NCBI RefSeq assembly: GCF_011683915.1
Contig: NZ_JAAQPH010000017.1
Coordinates: forward strand, 1-64,000
Origin: Pelagibius litoralis
Lineage (GTDB): Bacteria > Pseudomonadota > Alphaproteobacteria > Kiloniellales > Kiloniellaceae
DNA: 64,000 nucleotides
Direction: 5' to 3'
Part shown: in pieces, positions 54,338-62,793 of the stretch
Layout of the letters: each line of letters starts with the position of its first letter
Position numbering within the stretch: position 1 is the stretch's first letter
Position numbers and translations under genes: made by a program
The notes under the pieces: generated by a model
What the model was told of the DNA's origin: nothing
Database searches by the model: none
The model's input: the letters and a program-made list of their open reading frames with translations, nothing else

Positions 54338-54980
54338 AGCTGCAGCATCATCCCATCGCCCTGCGTGTCGACGCCCAGCGCCAGACGGCCGTCGCTCGCC
54401 GGGGCGAGGAAAGCTTCGGTGGCGAAGACGGCGAGGAAGTTGCCGAGGGCGATACCGGCCAGCACGTCGGTGGGGTGGTGCTCGCCTGCCTCCACCCGGG
54501 CCCAGGACGTGGTCAGCACCAGCCCGGCGAGGGCGACGTCGCCGCCGAGGCGCGCCGGGCGGGGAAGGTCGTAGTATGTGAGGGTGTCGCGGGCCAGGCG
54601 CGCGGCGGCGGCGGTCATGCTGGCATGGCCGGAGGGAAGGGAGTCGTCGTCCTGGTCCAGCGGCCGGTCGCGGCCGATCGCCGCCTTCAGGCCCTCGGTC
54701 GCGCCGCGGGTGGCGAGCAGCGCCCCGCCGCCGACGGCGAAGCCCTGGGCCTTGGTCGCCAGCCAGGCATCCGCCGGCGCCGGGGCCGCCAGGCCGGCGG
54801 CGGCATAGAGCCCATAACTGCCGAAGCGTAGCCAGTCGCTGGCGTCGTCGGCGGTGTCGCGCGAGCCGAACAGCGGCGTCTCCTCGTTTGCCCAGTCGGC
54901 GATGTCGGCGTCGGCACCGCCGATCTGCAGCGCCGCGGGAGGGCGAGGGCGAGGGCGAGGCGCTTCCAGGGAACGGTCAT
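54322..54980 (-). CDS. PAP2-family phosphatase with apparent signal-peptide frameshift
   Basis: A vanadium-chloroperoxidase/PAP2 phosphatase: KAAIGRDRPL, LPSGHASMTAAAARLA and SWARVEAGEHHPTDVLAG match the three catalytic motifs (KxxxxxxRP, PSGH, SRxxxxxHxxxD). The best start, MTVPWKRLALALAL at 54980, begins a signal peptide in a different frame from the body; adding one C in the CCC tract after the GAGGGC hexamer repeats (54937-54960) would join them. Alternatively translation starts in the body frame at 55026 or earlier without a signal peptide. Overlaps the readable end of relic 2 on the other strand. Confidence 0.75.
54937..54960. repeat. Hexanucleotide repeat in the PAP2 signal peptide coding region
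   Basis: A GAGGGC unit repeated in tandem (about three and a half copies) codes for the Leu-Ala alternation of the signal peptide core. Loss or gain of units would not change frame, but the adjacent CCC tract could. Confidence 0.8.
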
Positions 54981-55051
54981 GGTTCCGTCCTTCACGGGCC
55001 CCAGTTCGGTTCGATCCACGGTTCATCGCTGTCCCCACGCGCCCGGCCAGT

Positions 55052-55067
55052 CTAGAGCAGATCCGGG
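55052..55067. repeat. 16-base piece of the two-hairpin repeat
   Basis: CTAGAGCAGATCCGGG is identical to the reverse complement of 6196-6211, the outer arm of hairpin 2 in repeat copy 1. It is an isolated end in the gap between the PAP2 and aminotransferase genes, possibly a relic of a third copy. Confidence 0.6.
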
Positions 55068-55278
55068 CGGGAGGGAATTGCCCGGGCGAAACCGCACCGG
55101 GGCCCTTTCCCGCGCCGCAGCAGGGTCCGCGCCGGACGGGGGGCGGCGGCGGTGCCAAAAGCGGGCGGCTGCGGCTTTAAGTCCCTTCCGTCGCCCCGGT
55201 TTTCGGCTATGGTGTCCCTTGCCGATTCCCGGTTCCCCCAACGCCTCGACCGAGGCACCGCAGCAGACGGAGACGAGC

Positions 55279-56424
55279 ATGTCCGGTCTTCTCAAGACCG
55301 TCGATCCCGACGGGCTTCTGGAATACTCCGTGGTCTTCACCGACCGCTCGCTGAATCATATGTCCCAGTCTTTCCAGGGGGTGATGCGCGACATCTCCGC
55401 GACCCTGAAGCAGGTCTACAATGCCGAGGCGGTGGCGGTGGTGCCGGGCGGCGGGACCTATGCCATGGAGGCGGTGGCGCGCCAGTTCGCCGGCGGCAAG
55501 AAAGTGATGGTCATCCGCAACGGCTGGTTTTCCTACCGCTGGACCCAGATCTTCGAGGCCGGGAACATCCCCGCCGAGACCCGGGTGCTGAAAGCATGGC
55601 GAAGCGGCGAGGGGCCGCAGGCGCCCTTTACCCCCGTGCCCATCGAGGAAGCCGTGGCGGCGATCCTGGCCGAACGACCGGACGTCGTCTTCGCGCCGCA
55701 CGTGGAGACCTCGGCGGGCATGATCCTGCCGGACGACTACATGAAGACGCTGGCCGAGACGGTGCACGCCGTCGGCGGGCTCTTCGTGCTGGACTGCATT
55801 GCCTCAGGCACCATCTGGGTAGACATGCAGGCGGTCGGGGTCGATCTGCTGATCTCGGCGCCGCAGAAGGGCTGGAGCGCTTCGCCCTGCAGCGGCCTGG
55901 TGATGCTGAGCGCCGAGGCGCACAAGCGCATCCATGGCACCACTTCTTCCAGCTTCGCCTGCGACCTGAAGAAGTGGCTGGAGATCATGGAGGCCTATGA
56001 GGCGGGCGGCCATGCCTATCACGCCACCATGCCAACCGACGCCTTGGCCGGTTTCCGCGATACCATGAAGGAGACGGAGGCTTACGGCTTCGACAAGGTG
56101 AAGGCCGAGCAGCAGGAACTGGGCGACAAGGTGCGCGCGCTGCTGGCGGGCAAGGGCTTCCAGTCCGTCGCGGCGGAGGGCTTCGGCGCGCCCGGTGTGG
56201 TGGTCTGCTACACCGACGACCCGGAGATCAGGACCGGCAAGAAGTTCGCCGCCCAGGGCCTGCAGATCGCCGCCGGCGTGCCGCTGATGTGCGATGAAGG
56301 CGATGATTTCCAGACCTTCCGCATCGGCCTCTTCGGCCTCGACAAGCTGCACAACGTCGACCGCTCCGTCGCCAATCTCGACAAGGCTTTGGGACAGATC
56401 GTCGGCGCGACCAACCTGCGGTGA
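55279..56424 (+). CDS. Class V aminotransferase (alanine-glyoxylate/serine-glyoxylate type)
   Basis: A PLP enzyme of 381 residues. The PLP-binding Lys is in LLISAPQKGWSASPCSG, preceded by the VLDCIASGTIWVDMQ Asp loop and VVPGGGTYAMEAVARQF near the N-terminus. The subgroup transfers amino groups between small amino acids and glyoxylate or pyruvate. The substrate is not decided; a role on cysteate or another amine feeding the sulfolactate genes 5 kb downstream is possible but unproven. I chose the ATG at 55279 because upstream residues are low-complexity and unlike the family. Confidence 0.88.
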   Translation: MSGLLKTVDPDGLLEYSVVFTDRSLNHMSQSFQGVMRDISATLKQVYNAEAVAVVPGGGTYAMEAVARQFAGGKKVMVIRNGWFSYRWTQIFEAGNIPAETRVLKAWRSGEGPQAPFTPVPIEEAVAAILAERPDVVFAPHVETSAGMILPDDYMKTLAETVHAVGGLFVLDCIASGTIWVDMQAVGVDLLISAPQKGWSASPCSGLVMLSAEAHKRIHGTTSSSFACDLKKWLEIMEAYEAGGHAYHATMPTDALAGFRDTMKETEAYGFDKVKAEQQELGDKVRALLAGKGFQSVAAEGFGAPGVVVCYTDDPEIRTGKKFAAQGLQIAAGVPLMCDEGDDFQTFRIGLFGLDKLHNVDRSVANLDKALGQIVGATNLR

Positions 56425-56441
56425 GGGGAGGCTGGTAGCCG

Positions 56442-57209
56442 TCAGAAGGCCAACAGCCAGATGCCCCAGGCGACCAGACCCGCGCCGCTCCATTGCCCCA
56501 GCCGCTCGCCGAAGGGGGCGAGTTTCTCAATAGCGACAATCGAGGTCAGGGCAAGGATGGCGGCGAGGTTCATGACCCCCAGCACGAACAACAGGGCCAT
56601 CAGGGCCCAGCAGCATCCAACGCAGTAGGCGCCGTGCTTTGTGCCCATGATCAGGGCGCCAAGCCGGCCTTTGCGCCATTCGGTGATCAGGAAGCCTATC
56701 GGCGTTCGGCATTTCTTCAGGCAGACCTGTTTGAGCGGCGTCCACTGCACCACGCCTGCGGCGATCAGGACACAGCCCGCGAGCCAGGGCTCCCGGATCA
56801 CCAGCATGGGCGACAGCAGCCCGGCCGACTGCAGGCCCCACTGGGAAGCGGCGGCGGCGGCGCTGAAGCAAGACCAGACCATCAGATAGGCGAAGATGAA
56901 CCATAGACTGGCTGTCGCGGCGGCCTTTGACGCCTGTCTGCTGCCGGCCACACGCCGGTGGATCAGAATCATCGGCACTGCCGAGGGCAGCATCATGGCG
57001 CCCATCATGACGGCCCACATGAGCCATACCAGAAAAACCTCTTGCGCCGACCACGCGGACTGCAGGGGCATCATCAGTCTGACCAAGGGGGCGTCCATGT
57101 GGGTGATCGACCACAGCGTCAGGCCCCAGCCGGCGGTCAACAGGCCGGCGAGCAGCAAGGCACCGTTGCGGAAGTATGGCGAGCGGTCGGGGCCGATTGC
57201 AGAGGGCAT
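56442..57209 (-). CDS. DUF2182 membrane protein
   Basis: A 255-residue protein with about six helices and the family's Met/His/Cys features (FLVWLMWAVMMGAMMLPSAVPMI; GTKHGAYCVGCCWALMALLFVLGVMN). DUF2182 proteins are predicted metal-binding membrane proteins of unknown function. Starts 12 bases after the DUF1326 stop. The two families are frequent neighbours, so they very likely work together. Confidence 0.88.
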   Translation of the reverse strand: MPSAIGPDRSPYFRNGALLLAGLLTAGWGLTLWSITHMDAPLVRLMMPLQSAWSAQEVFLVWLMWAVMMGAMMLPSAVPMILIHRRVAGSRQASKAAATASLWFIFAYLMVWSCFSAAAAASQWGLQSAGLLSPMLVIREPWLAGCVLIAAGVVQWTPLKQVCLKKCRTPIGFLITEWRKGRLGALIMGTKHGAYCVGCCWALMALLFVLGVMNLAAILALTSIVAIEKLAPFGERLGQWSGAGLVAWGIWLLAF

Positions 57210-57221
57210 TGTCGCCGGCGA

Positions 57222-57824
57222 TCAGCTGGCGTAGGCGAAATCGGTGGCGAAGCCGCAGCGCTCCTTGTAGTCCCACTGAAACGGTCCGTCGTTGTGGGTT
57301 AGGCTTGAGACGGACTCCTGTCCCGGATGGTCGTGGCCGGGGATACCGCAGGTCACGGTGCCGTCGAAGGCGACGTTTTCCAGGCTTTTGGCGGAGGCGA
57401 TCCCGCCGATCCGGATCTGTTCGTTTCCGGCAGCGTGGTCAAGCGCGATCCTGGCCCGTTTCACGGCCAGCACTTTTGAAATGTTTCCGGTGAACAGAAT
57501 GTTGCCCTTTGCGTTGCCCTGGAAAATCTCGCTCAATGCCTCGAACTGATCGTCCCCGGCATTCTCGTCGATATAGATGATGACGCTCCAGGGCGTGCCT
57601 TCTTCTTCATCGCTGTAGCGGCCGGCCATACTCACGGCGATACCGGAGAGGTCGACGCCGTCCGCGCTTCCCCTGTCGATTTGCCATGACAACAGAAAGT
57701 CGCAGATACCGTAAGTGGAAAGACCGTTCGCGACCCCGTTCTGCCGGCGGCAGGGGCATATGGCTTCACAGTTGCAAGCCTCGAAGTAGCTGCCTTGAAT
57801 GTGGTATTCGTTGACGCTTGCCAT
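57222..57824 (-). CDS. DUF1326 protein
   Basis: A 200-residue soluble protein opening YHIQGSYFEACNCEAICPCR, the Cys-rich DUF1326 signature, with the conserved CGIPGHDHPGQE near the C-terminus. Cys and His residues suggest metal or redox chemistry, but the function is not established. Upstream of DUF2182 in a two-gene operon. A 129-base gap separates it from the PQQ dehydrogenase gene on the same strand, so it could be read through from there. Confidence 0.88.
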   Translation of the reverse strand: MASVNEYHIQGSYFEACNCEAICPCRRQNGVANGLSTYGICDFLLSWQIDRGSADGVDLSGIAVSMAGRYSDEEEGTPWSVIIYIDENAGDDQFEALSEIFQGNAKGNILFTGNISKVLAVKRARIALDHAAGNEQIRIGGIASAKSLENVAFDGTVTCGIPGHDHPGQESVSSLTHNDGPFQWDYKERCGFATDFAYAS

Positions 57825-57953
57825 TTCCAGTTCCTACCCTCCCATGAACTGCGATGCGGCGACCGCAATACATTACACGGCTTTACGCTGAGCGCATCCC
57901 CTACGTGACCGCCCTTGCCGTTGGTGGAGCCGGGTATTGGCGTGCCTGGGCCG

Positions 57954-60050
57954 CTAAGGCCGTACCGCGTCCGCCGTGCCCTGGATGAAAGCGATGATGC
58001 GGGTCAGTTCGTCCTCGCTGAGTTTGTCCGCGAAGTTGGGCATGCCGCGCTCCTTCAGGGCGTCGCTGAAGACGATCGCTGCCGCGTTGGTCAGGATACC
58101 CGCTTCGGAGTAGGCGAGGTTGGGGATGTTGCCGCCGTTATTGATGCCCGGCACGCCGTGGCAGAACAGGCAGTTGGAGACGTAGAGACCGGCACCCTCC
58201 GTCACGTGCTCCGGGTCGTAGGTAACGCCGGCGACCAGGGTGGTGCGGGTATTGGTCACCGTCGCCGGCATCGGGGCCTTGGCGCCGACGGCGAAGGTAT
58301 AGATGCGCCCCGGCCCCACGCGTTCGGTCGCGCGCTCCAGCATGCCGTAGACGCCGCCCCAGCCGACCGCGACGCTGACATACTGCCGGCCGTCGACCTC
58401 GTAGGTCGCGGGCGCCGCCACCACGCCGGAACCGACGGGGGTCTGCCACAGGGTCGCGCCGCTGCCGGCGTCATAGGCGATGAAGCGGCCGTCCGCCGTG
58501 CCCTGGAACACCAGGTTGCCGGCGGTGGTCAGGGTGCCGCCGTTCCAGGGGGAGACGTATTCCTGGCGCCAGGCCTCCTCCTGCTTCACCGGGTCCCAGG
58601 CCAGCAGATGGCCGAAGGGCTTCGCCTTGGGCGCGACCGTGTTCAGCATGTGGCCGAGGTTCCAGCCGAGATTGCTGTGCGGACGCCCGGGCAGATGGGT
58701 GTCGAGTTTGAAGTCCGGATCATGCTGCTGTGTCAGGGGCACGCCCTGTGCGGGGATATAGACCAGCCCAGTCTGCGGATTGAACGACATGGGGTGCCAG
58801 TTGTGGGCGCCGAAGGCGCTGGGGATCGTCTCCCAGGCCTTGTCCTTGGCACGGGCGCCGGGCGCCTCGATGGGCCGGCCGTTGGCGTCATAGCCTTCGG
58901 CCCAGGTCACCTCGACGAAGGGCTCGGCGGAGAGGAATTCGCCGTTGGTGCGGTCGATGACGTAGAAGAAACCGTTCTTCGGTGCGTGCAGCAGCACCTT
59001 GCGCGTCCGTCCGTCGATGGGCAGTTCGGCCAGGATGATGTGCTGGGCGGAGGTGTAGTCCCAGCTGTCGCCGGGCGTCTGCTGATAGTGCCAGACATAG
59101 GCGCCGGTATCCGGGTTCAAGGCGACGATGGAGGCAAGATAGAGATTGTCGCCGCCGCCGGGGCTGCGCATGTGGCGGTTCCAGGGGCTGCCGTTGCCGG
59201 TGCCGACGTACATCAGGTTCAACTCGGGGTCGAAGGCCATGGAATCCCACATGGTGCCACCGCCGCCGGCCTCCCAGTACTTCGCCGAGGGGTCCCAGGT
59301 GGCGGCGGCGCGTGCCATGGAGATGTCCTCGAAAGGTTTGGCGGGATCGCCGGGCACCGAGAACCAGCGCCAGATCTGCGCGCCGGTCTCGGCGTCATAG
59401 GCAGTGATGTAACCGCGCACGCCGAACTCGGCGCCGCCGTTGCCGATAATCACCTTGCCGTTGTAGATCCGCGGCGCCCCGGTGATGGTGTAGGACTTGG
59501 CGCGGTCGATGACCGTGTCCTGCTCCCAGATCGGCTCGCCGGTTGCCGCATCGATGGCGACAAGGCGGCCGTCATAGGTGCCGACAAAGACCTTGCCTCT
59601 GTGCAGCGCCACACCACGGTTCACCACGTCGCAGCAGCCCTTGTAGGCATAGTCGCGCGGTACTTTCGGATCGTAGACCCAAAGCGCTTCGCCGCTACGC
59701 GCATCGAGCGCGTGGACGATGCTCCAGGACGCGGTGACGAACATCACGCCGTCGACGACGATGGGCGTGGCCTCGACGCCGCGGCGCGAGTTCAGGCCGT
59801 GGGACCAGGCAAGGCCGAGTTCGCCGACATTTTCAGTGGTGATGCCATCGAGCTTGCTGAAGCGCGTTTCCGCGTAGTCGAGGCCATGGCTCGGCCAGTG
59901 ACGGCTTTCGGCTTCATTGGCCAGCACGGCTGCCTTGTCGACCCCGGCGGTGATTTCTCTGATCTTGTCAGCGGAAAGCGTTTGGGCGGTCAGTTCCGTG
60001 GCCCCCGCGACCAGGCCAACCGCCATCGTCAGCACCGCAATGCACCGCAT
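57954..60050 (-). CDS. PQQ-dependent alcohol dehydrogenase with fused cytochrome c domain
   Basis: A periplasmic quinohemoprotein of 698 residues. Signal peptide (MRCIAVLTMAVGLVAGATELTAQ); eight-bladed propeller with adjacent cysteines (YKGCCDV) forming the usual vicinal disulfide over PQQ; catalytic Asp in GDSWDYTSAQ; C-terminal heme c site CLFCH near residue 620. The residue two after the catalytic Asp is Thr, not Asp, so a calcium rather than lanthanide enzyme is expected. Substrate range of type II alcohol dehydrogenases is broad. No PQQ biosynthesis genes are in the window. Confidence 0.92.
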   Translation of the reverse strand: MRCIAVLTMAVGLVAGATELTAQTLSADKIREITAGVDKAAVLANEAESRHWPSHGLDYAETRFSKLDGITTENVGELGLAWSHGLNSRRGVEATPIVVDGVMFVTASWSIVHALDARSGEALWVYDPKVPRDYAYKGCCDVVNRGVALHRGKVFVGTYDGRLVAIDAATGEPIWEQDTVIDRAKSYTITGAPRIYNGKVIIGNGGAEFGVRGYITAYDAETGAQIWRWFSVPGDPAKPFEDISMARAAATWDPSAKYWEAGGGGTMWDSMAFDPELNLMYVGTGNGSPWNRHMRSPGGGDNLYLASIVALNPDTGAYVWHYQQTPGDSWDYTSAQHIILAELPIDGRTRKVLLHAPKNGFFYVIDRTNGEFLSAEPFVEVTWAEGYDANGRPIEAPGARAKDKAWETIPSAFGAHNWHPMSFNPQTGLVYIPAQGVPLTQQHDPDFKLDTHLPGRPHSNLGWNLGHMLNTVAPKAKPFGHLLAWDPVKQEEAWRQEYVSPWNGGTLTTAGNLVFQGTADGRFIAYDAGSGATLWQTPVGSGVVAAPATYEVDGRQYVSVAVGWGGVYGMLERATERVGPGRIYTFAVGAKAPMPATVTNTRTTLVAGVTYDPEHVTEGAGLYVSNCLFCHGVPGINNGGNIPNLAYSEAGILTNAAAIVFSDALKERGMPNFADKLSEDELTRIIAFIQGTADAVRP

Positions 60051-60356
60051 TTTCGTCTCCCGGTTTCGCGGTCATCGACTGCTCTGTCTCCAGATGCGCC
60101 GTGACCTTGTTTATTATCTTGGGTTTCTTCTTTTGGCTTCACCGGTGAGCCCTTTAGTACTGCCCCGGATATCGGCAAAGCACGCTGTGATGGTAGCCGG
60201 AACCGCGTTGCAACGGAATAGCGAACCGCTGTGCCAATTTCTCGTCAGACTTGCTTGTGCATTGCTATGGGGGCTGGCGATGCAGCATTAGCGGATGGTG
60301 ATCATCACTGATGGTGTGGTCCGGAAGCCACGTCAAAACCGCTGCGTCCGCTGCGG
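60051..60356. other. Intergenic region with GTGAT-C-ATCAC palindrome
   Basis: 306 bases between the GntR gene and the PQQ dehydrogenase gene, both on the minus strand. No gene is supported. An 11-base odd palindrome (60298-60308) lies next to a related GATGGTG, possibly an operator for the dehydrogenase. The AT-rich stretch at about 60100-60140 is the likely promoter area. Confidence 0.45.
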
Positions 60357-61109
60357 TTATGCCAGCGTCACGCTGTAGGCGGTGTCGCCGGTGTGGCAGA
60401 GGGAGATGCGCCATTCGACCGGCCGCCCGTCGAGCGCCAGGGCGATGCGGTCGATTTCCAGAAGCGGGTGGTCCCGTTCCAGGTCGAGTTGACGGGCGAC
60501 CTCCGGACTGGCAGGCACCGCGCGCAGCCGTTCCAAGGCCTTGCCGACGGTGATGCCGTAGTCGCGGGCGAAGAGGGTATAGAGGGTATTCGGTAGTTCG
60601 CGGCCATCGTGGAGTTCGGGAAACAGCTGGTAGGGCAGGGCGATGCGCTCGAAGATCACCGGTTTCCCACTGATCGATCTGACGCGGGTGATGCGGATCA
60701 CGGGGGCTTCGGCCTGGATCTGAAGCCTGGCGGCCTCGTCCTTGCGCGCCGTACCCAGGCCGCGGCGCAGAACGCGGCTTTCCGGCACAAGCGGTTGTCC
60801 CTCGCGGTCGGTCATCTTGAAAAAATGAAAGAGGGCGTGTTCCTGATCGTGTTCCGCCACGAAGGTACCGCGTCCCTGACGCCGGACCAGCAGGTTGTCT
60901 GCTGTCATTTCGTCGAGAGCCTTGCGCACTGTGCCCTGGCTGACACCCAATTCGGCCGCCAGCTGAAATTCACTGGGTAGAAGGTCCCCGGGTTTCCAGA
61001 AGCCACCGATCAGGCGTTCCACCAGAAGCTCTTTCACCTGCTTATAAAGCGGGCGAAAGCCGGGGATCGTGGATGCTTGGGTCGCCAAGTTTGACATTCC
61101 CCTAACCAT
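60357..61109 (-). CDS. GntR family regulator (HutC/UTRA subfamily), probable sulfolactate operon regulator
   Basis: A 250-residue regulator: GntR winged helix (PLYKQVKELLVERLIGGFWKPGDLLPSEFQLAAELGVSQGTVRKALDEM) plus a C-terminal UTRA ligand domain (RVRSISGKPVIFERIALP ... WRISLCHTGDTAYSVTL). Divergent from suyA with 187 bases between starts, which contain an AT-rich palindrome. Effector probably sulfolactate or a related sulfonate, by context. The ATG at 61097 is an equally good start. Confidence 0.9.
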   Translation of the reverse strand: MVRGMSNLATQASTIPGFRPLYKQVKELLVERLIGGFWKPGDLLPSEFQLAAELGVSQGTVRKALDEMTADNLLVRRQGRGTFVAEHDQEHALFHFFKMTDREGQPLVPESRVLRRGLGTARKDEAARLQIQAEAPVIRITRVRSISGKPVIFERIALPYQLFPELHDGRELPNTLYTLFARDYGITVGKALERLRAVPASPEVARQLDLERDHPLLEIDRIALALDGRPVEWRISLCHTGDTAYSVTLA

Positions 61110-61155
61110 GCGCGGCAGAGAGCTGAAATCAGTCTCTCGGTTCGAAAAGCCCTTG

Positions 61156-61167
61156 TCTTATATAAGA
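61156..61167. promoter_or_regulatory. Candidate GntR operator
   Basis: TCTTATATAAGA, a perfect 12-base palindrome, overlaps TTATA-N5-TATAA, midway between the divergent gntR and suyA genes. Position and symmetry fit the UTRA regulator's site; no binding data. Confidence 0.5.
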
Positions 61168-61296
61168 TATAACATATAATTCCATATCCTTGAACAACAG
61201 ATTGCCCGCCGCTGACCGATTGGCCCTTGGGCTGCCCGGGGGGCTCGCGATCTTTTTCAGGCTTTGAGGCAATCAATAAAGGGAGAGCATCCGAAG

Positions 61297-61584
61297 ATGT
61301 CTGCACCTGATTTCATCGTGCATGATGCCGAAGACACGGTCGGGGTGATCGTGAAAGAGGGCATCGATGCCAACAGCACGCTTTCCGGCTGGATTCTGGA
61401 AGACGATTCGCGTTTCGAGATGGCGTGCATCGACGCCATTCCGCTGGGCCACAAGATCGCTCTTGGCGATATTGCCGAGGGGGACACCATCCTCAAGTAC
61501 GGCCATGACATCGGCAAAGCGGTGGCGGGAATCGCCAAGGGCGGCCATGTCCATACCCAGAACGTCAAGACGAAGAGGTGGTAA
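61297..61584 (+). CDS. suyA: (2R)-sulfolactate sulfo-lyase, alpha subunit
   Basis: The small SAF-domain subunit, 95 residues ([21 protein letters not shown] ... [11 protein letters not shown] ... NVKTKRW). With SuyB it splits sulfolactate into pyruvate and sulfite. The split into separate small and large subunits and the sequence of both parts match SuyAB rather than the fused or hexonate-specific altronate dehydratases. GGGAGAG nine bases upstream of the ATG. suyB starts one base after its stop. Confidence 0.82.
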   Translation: MSAPDFIVHDAEDTVGVIVKEGIDANSTLSGWILEDDSRFEMACIDAIPLGHKIALGDIAEGDTILKYGHDIGKAVAGIAKGGHVHTQNVKTKRW

Positions 61585-61585
61585 G

Positions 61586-62755
61586 ATGAGCGCTCAGAAA
61601 ATTCACGGTTATCGCCGGGAAAATGGGCGCGTCGGCGTCCGCAACCACGTCGTCATTCTGCCATTGGACGACCTTTCCAACGCCGCCTGCGAGAAGGTGG
61701 CCAACAACATCGACGGCTGCCTGGCACTGCCGCATCACTATGGCCGGCTGCAGTTCGGTGAAGACCTGGAGCTGCATTTCCGCACCCTGATCGGCACCGG
61801 CAGCAATCCCAACGTCGCGGCGGTCATCGTCATCGGCATCGAGCCTGTCTGGACCGCCCGTGTCGTTGACGGCATTGCCAAGACCGGCAAGCGGGTCGAG
61901 GGCTTCGCTATCGAAGGCCACGGCGAGATCAAGGTGGTCGCCGATGCCTCGCGCAAGGCCAAGGAGTTTTCGCAGTGGGCGACCGAGCTGCAGCGCGAAC
62001 CCTGTGATCTAGGCGAACTCTGGGTCTCCACCAAGTGCGGCGAGTCCGACACCACCTCCGGGCTGGCATCCAACCCGACCGTCGGCAACTTCATCGACAA
62101 GTTCGACGAGCTTGGTGCGACGACCTGTTTCGGCGAAACCTCGGAGCTGACCGGCGCCGAGCAGGTCTGTGCGACCCGCGCCGCGACGCCGGAAGCGGCG
62201 GAGAAGTTCCTGAAGACCTGGCAGGCCTACATGGACGAGGTTATCGAGCCACATAAGACCAGCGACCTTTCCGACAGCCAGCCGACCAAGGGCAACATCG
62301 CCGGCGGCCTGACGACCATCGAGGAAAAGGCTTTCGGCAACCTGCAGAAAATCGGCAAGAAGACGAAGTTCATCGACGTCCTGCAGCCGGCCGAGCAGCC
62401 AGCAAGCGGGCCGGGGCTCTACTTCATGGACACCAGCTCCGCCGCTGCGGAATGTGTGACCCTGCAGGCCGCCGCCGGTTTTGTGGTACATCTTTTCCCG
62501 ACGGGCCAGGGCAACATCATCGGCAATCCGATCGAGCCGGTGATCAAGCTGACGGCCAACCCGAAAACGGCGCGGGAGATGGGCGAGCATGTCGATCTCG
62601 ACGTCTCGGGCATTCTGCGTGGTGAGATGAACATGGACGAAGCCGGGGATGCCCTGATCGACATCACCCTGCGCACCTGCAACGGGCGTCTGACCGCGGC
62701 AGAGGCCTTGAAGCATCGCGAGTTCGTCATGACCAAACTCTATCGCAGCGCCTGA
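61586..62755 (+). CDS. suyB: (2R)-sulfolactate sulfo-lyase, beta subunit
   Basis: The large UxaA-family subunit of 389 residues, the expected SuyB length. Motifs: [52 protein letters not shown] (metal/cofactor cysteine region), [18 protein letters not shown] and [15 protein letters not shown]. It releases sulfite from sulfolactate and yields pyruvate. Start is coupled to the suyA stop (TAAG-ATG). Sulfite must then be exported or oxidised, but no such gene lies in the window. Confidence 0.84.
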   Translation: MSAQKIHGYRRENGRVGVRNHVVILPLDDLSNAACEKVANNIDGCLALPHHYGRLQFGEDLELHFRTLIGTGSNPNVAAVIVIGIEPVWTARVVDGIAKTGKRVEGFAIEGHGEIKVVADASRKAKEFSQWATELQREPCDLGELWVSTKCGESDTTSGLASNPTVGNFIDKFDELGATTCFGETSELTGAEQVCATRAATPEAAEKFLKTWQAYMDEVIEPHKTSDLSDSQPTKGNIAGGLTTIEEKAFGNLQKIGKKTKFIDVLQPAEQPASGPGLYFMDTSSAAAECVTLQAAAGFVVHLFPTGQGNIIGNPIEPVIKLTANPKTAREMGEHVDLDVSGILRGEMNMDEAGDALIDITLRTCNGRLTAAEALKHREFVMTKLYRSA

Positions 62756-62793
62756 TCGGTTCCGACGCAGGCACAAAACAAGGGGGAAGCGGC

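Noticed and set aside
54937-54960. Short CRISPR-like or phase-variable hexamer array
   Set aside because: Units are contiguous, without spacers; changes in multiples of six would keep frame, so only the adjacent C tract could switch expression.
54979-55278. N-terminal extension of the class V aminotransferase
   Set aside because: The extra 100 residues are Arg/Pro/Ser low-complexity and overlap the PAP2 promoter and start; the family starts at 55279.
57954-60050. Lanthanide-dependent (XoxF-like) dehydrogenase
   Set aside because: The position two residues after the presumed catalytic Asp is Thr, where lanthanide enzymes have Asp, and the protein has a fused heme domain unlike XoxF.
57915-60104. 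729-codon frame antisense to the PQQ dehydrogenase
   Set aside because: The minus-strand protein has PQQ, disulfide and heme motifs; the plus-strand frame is a GC shadow rich in Gly/Ala/Val/His.
61297-62755. Altronate or galactarate dehydratase
   Set aside because: Separate 95- and 389-residue subunits, their sequences and the adjacent ComC-like gene fit sulfolactate sulfo-lyase better; no uronate genes nearby.
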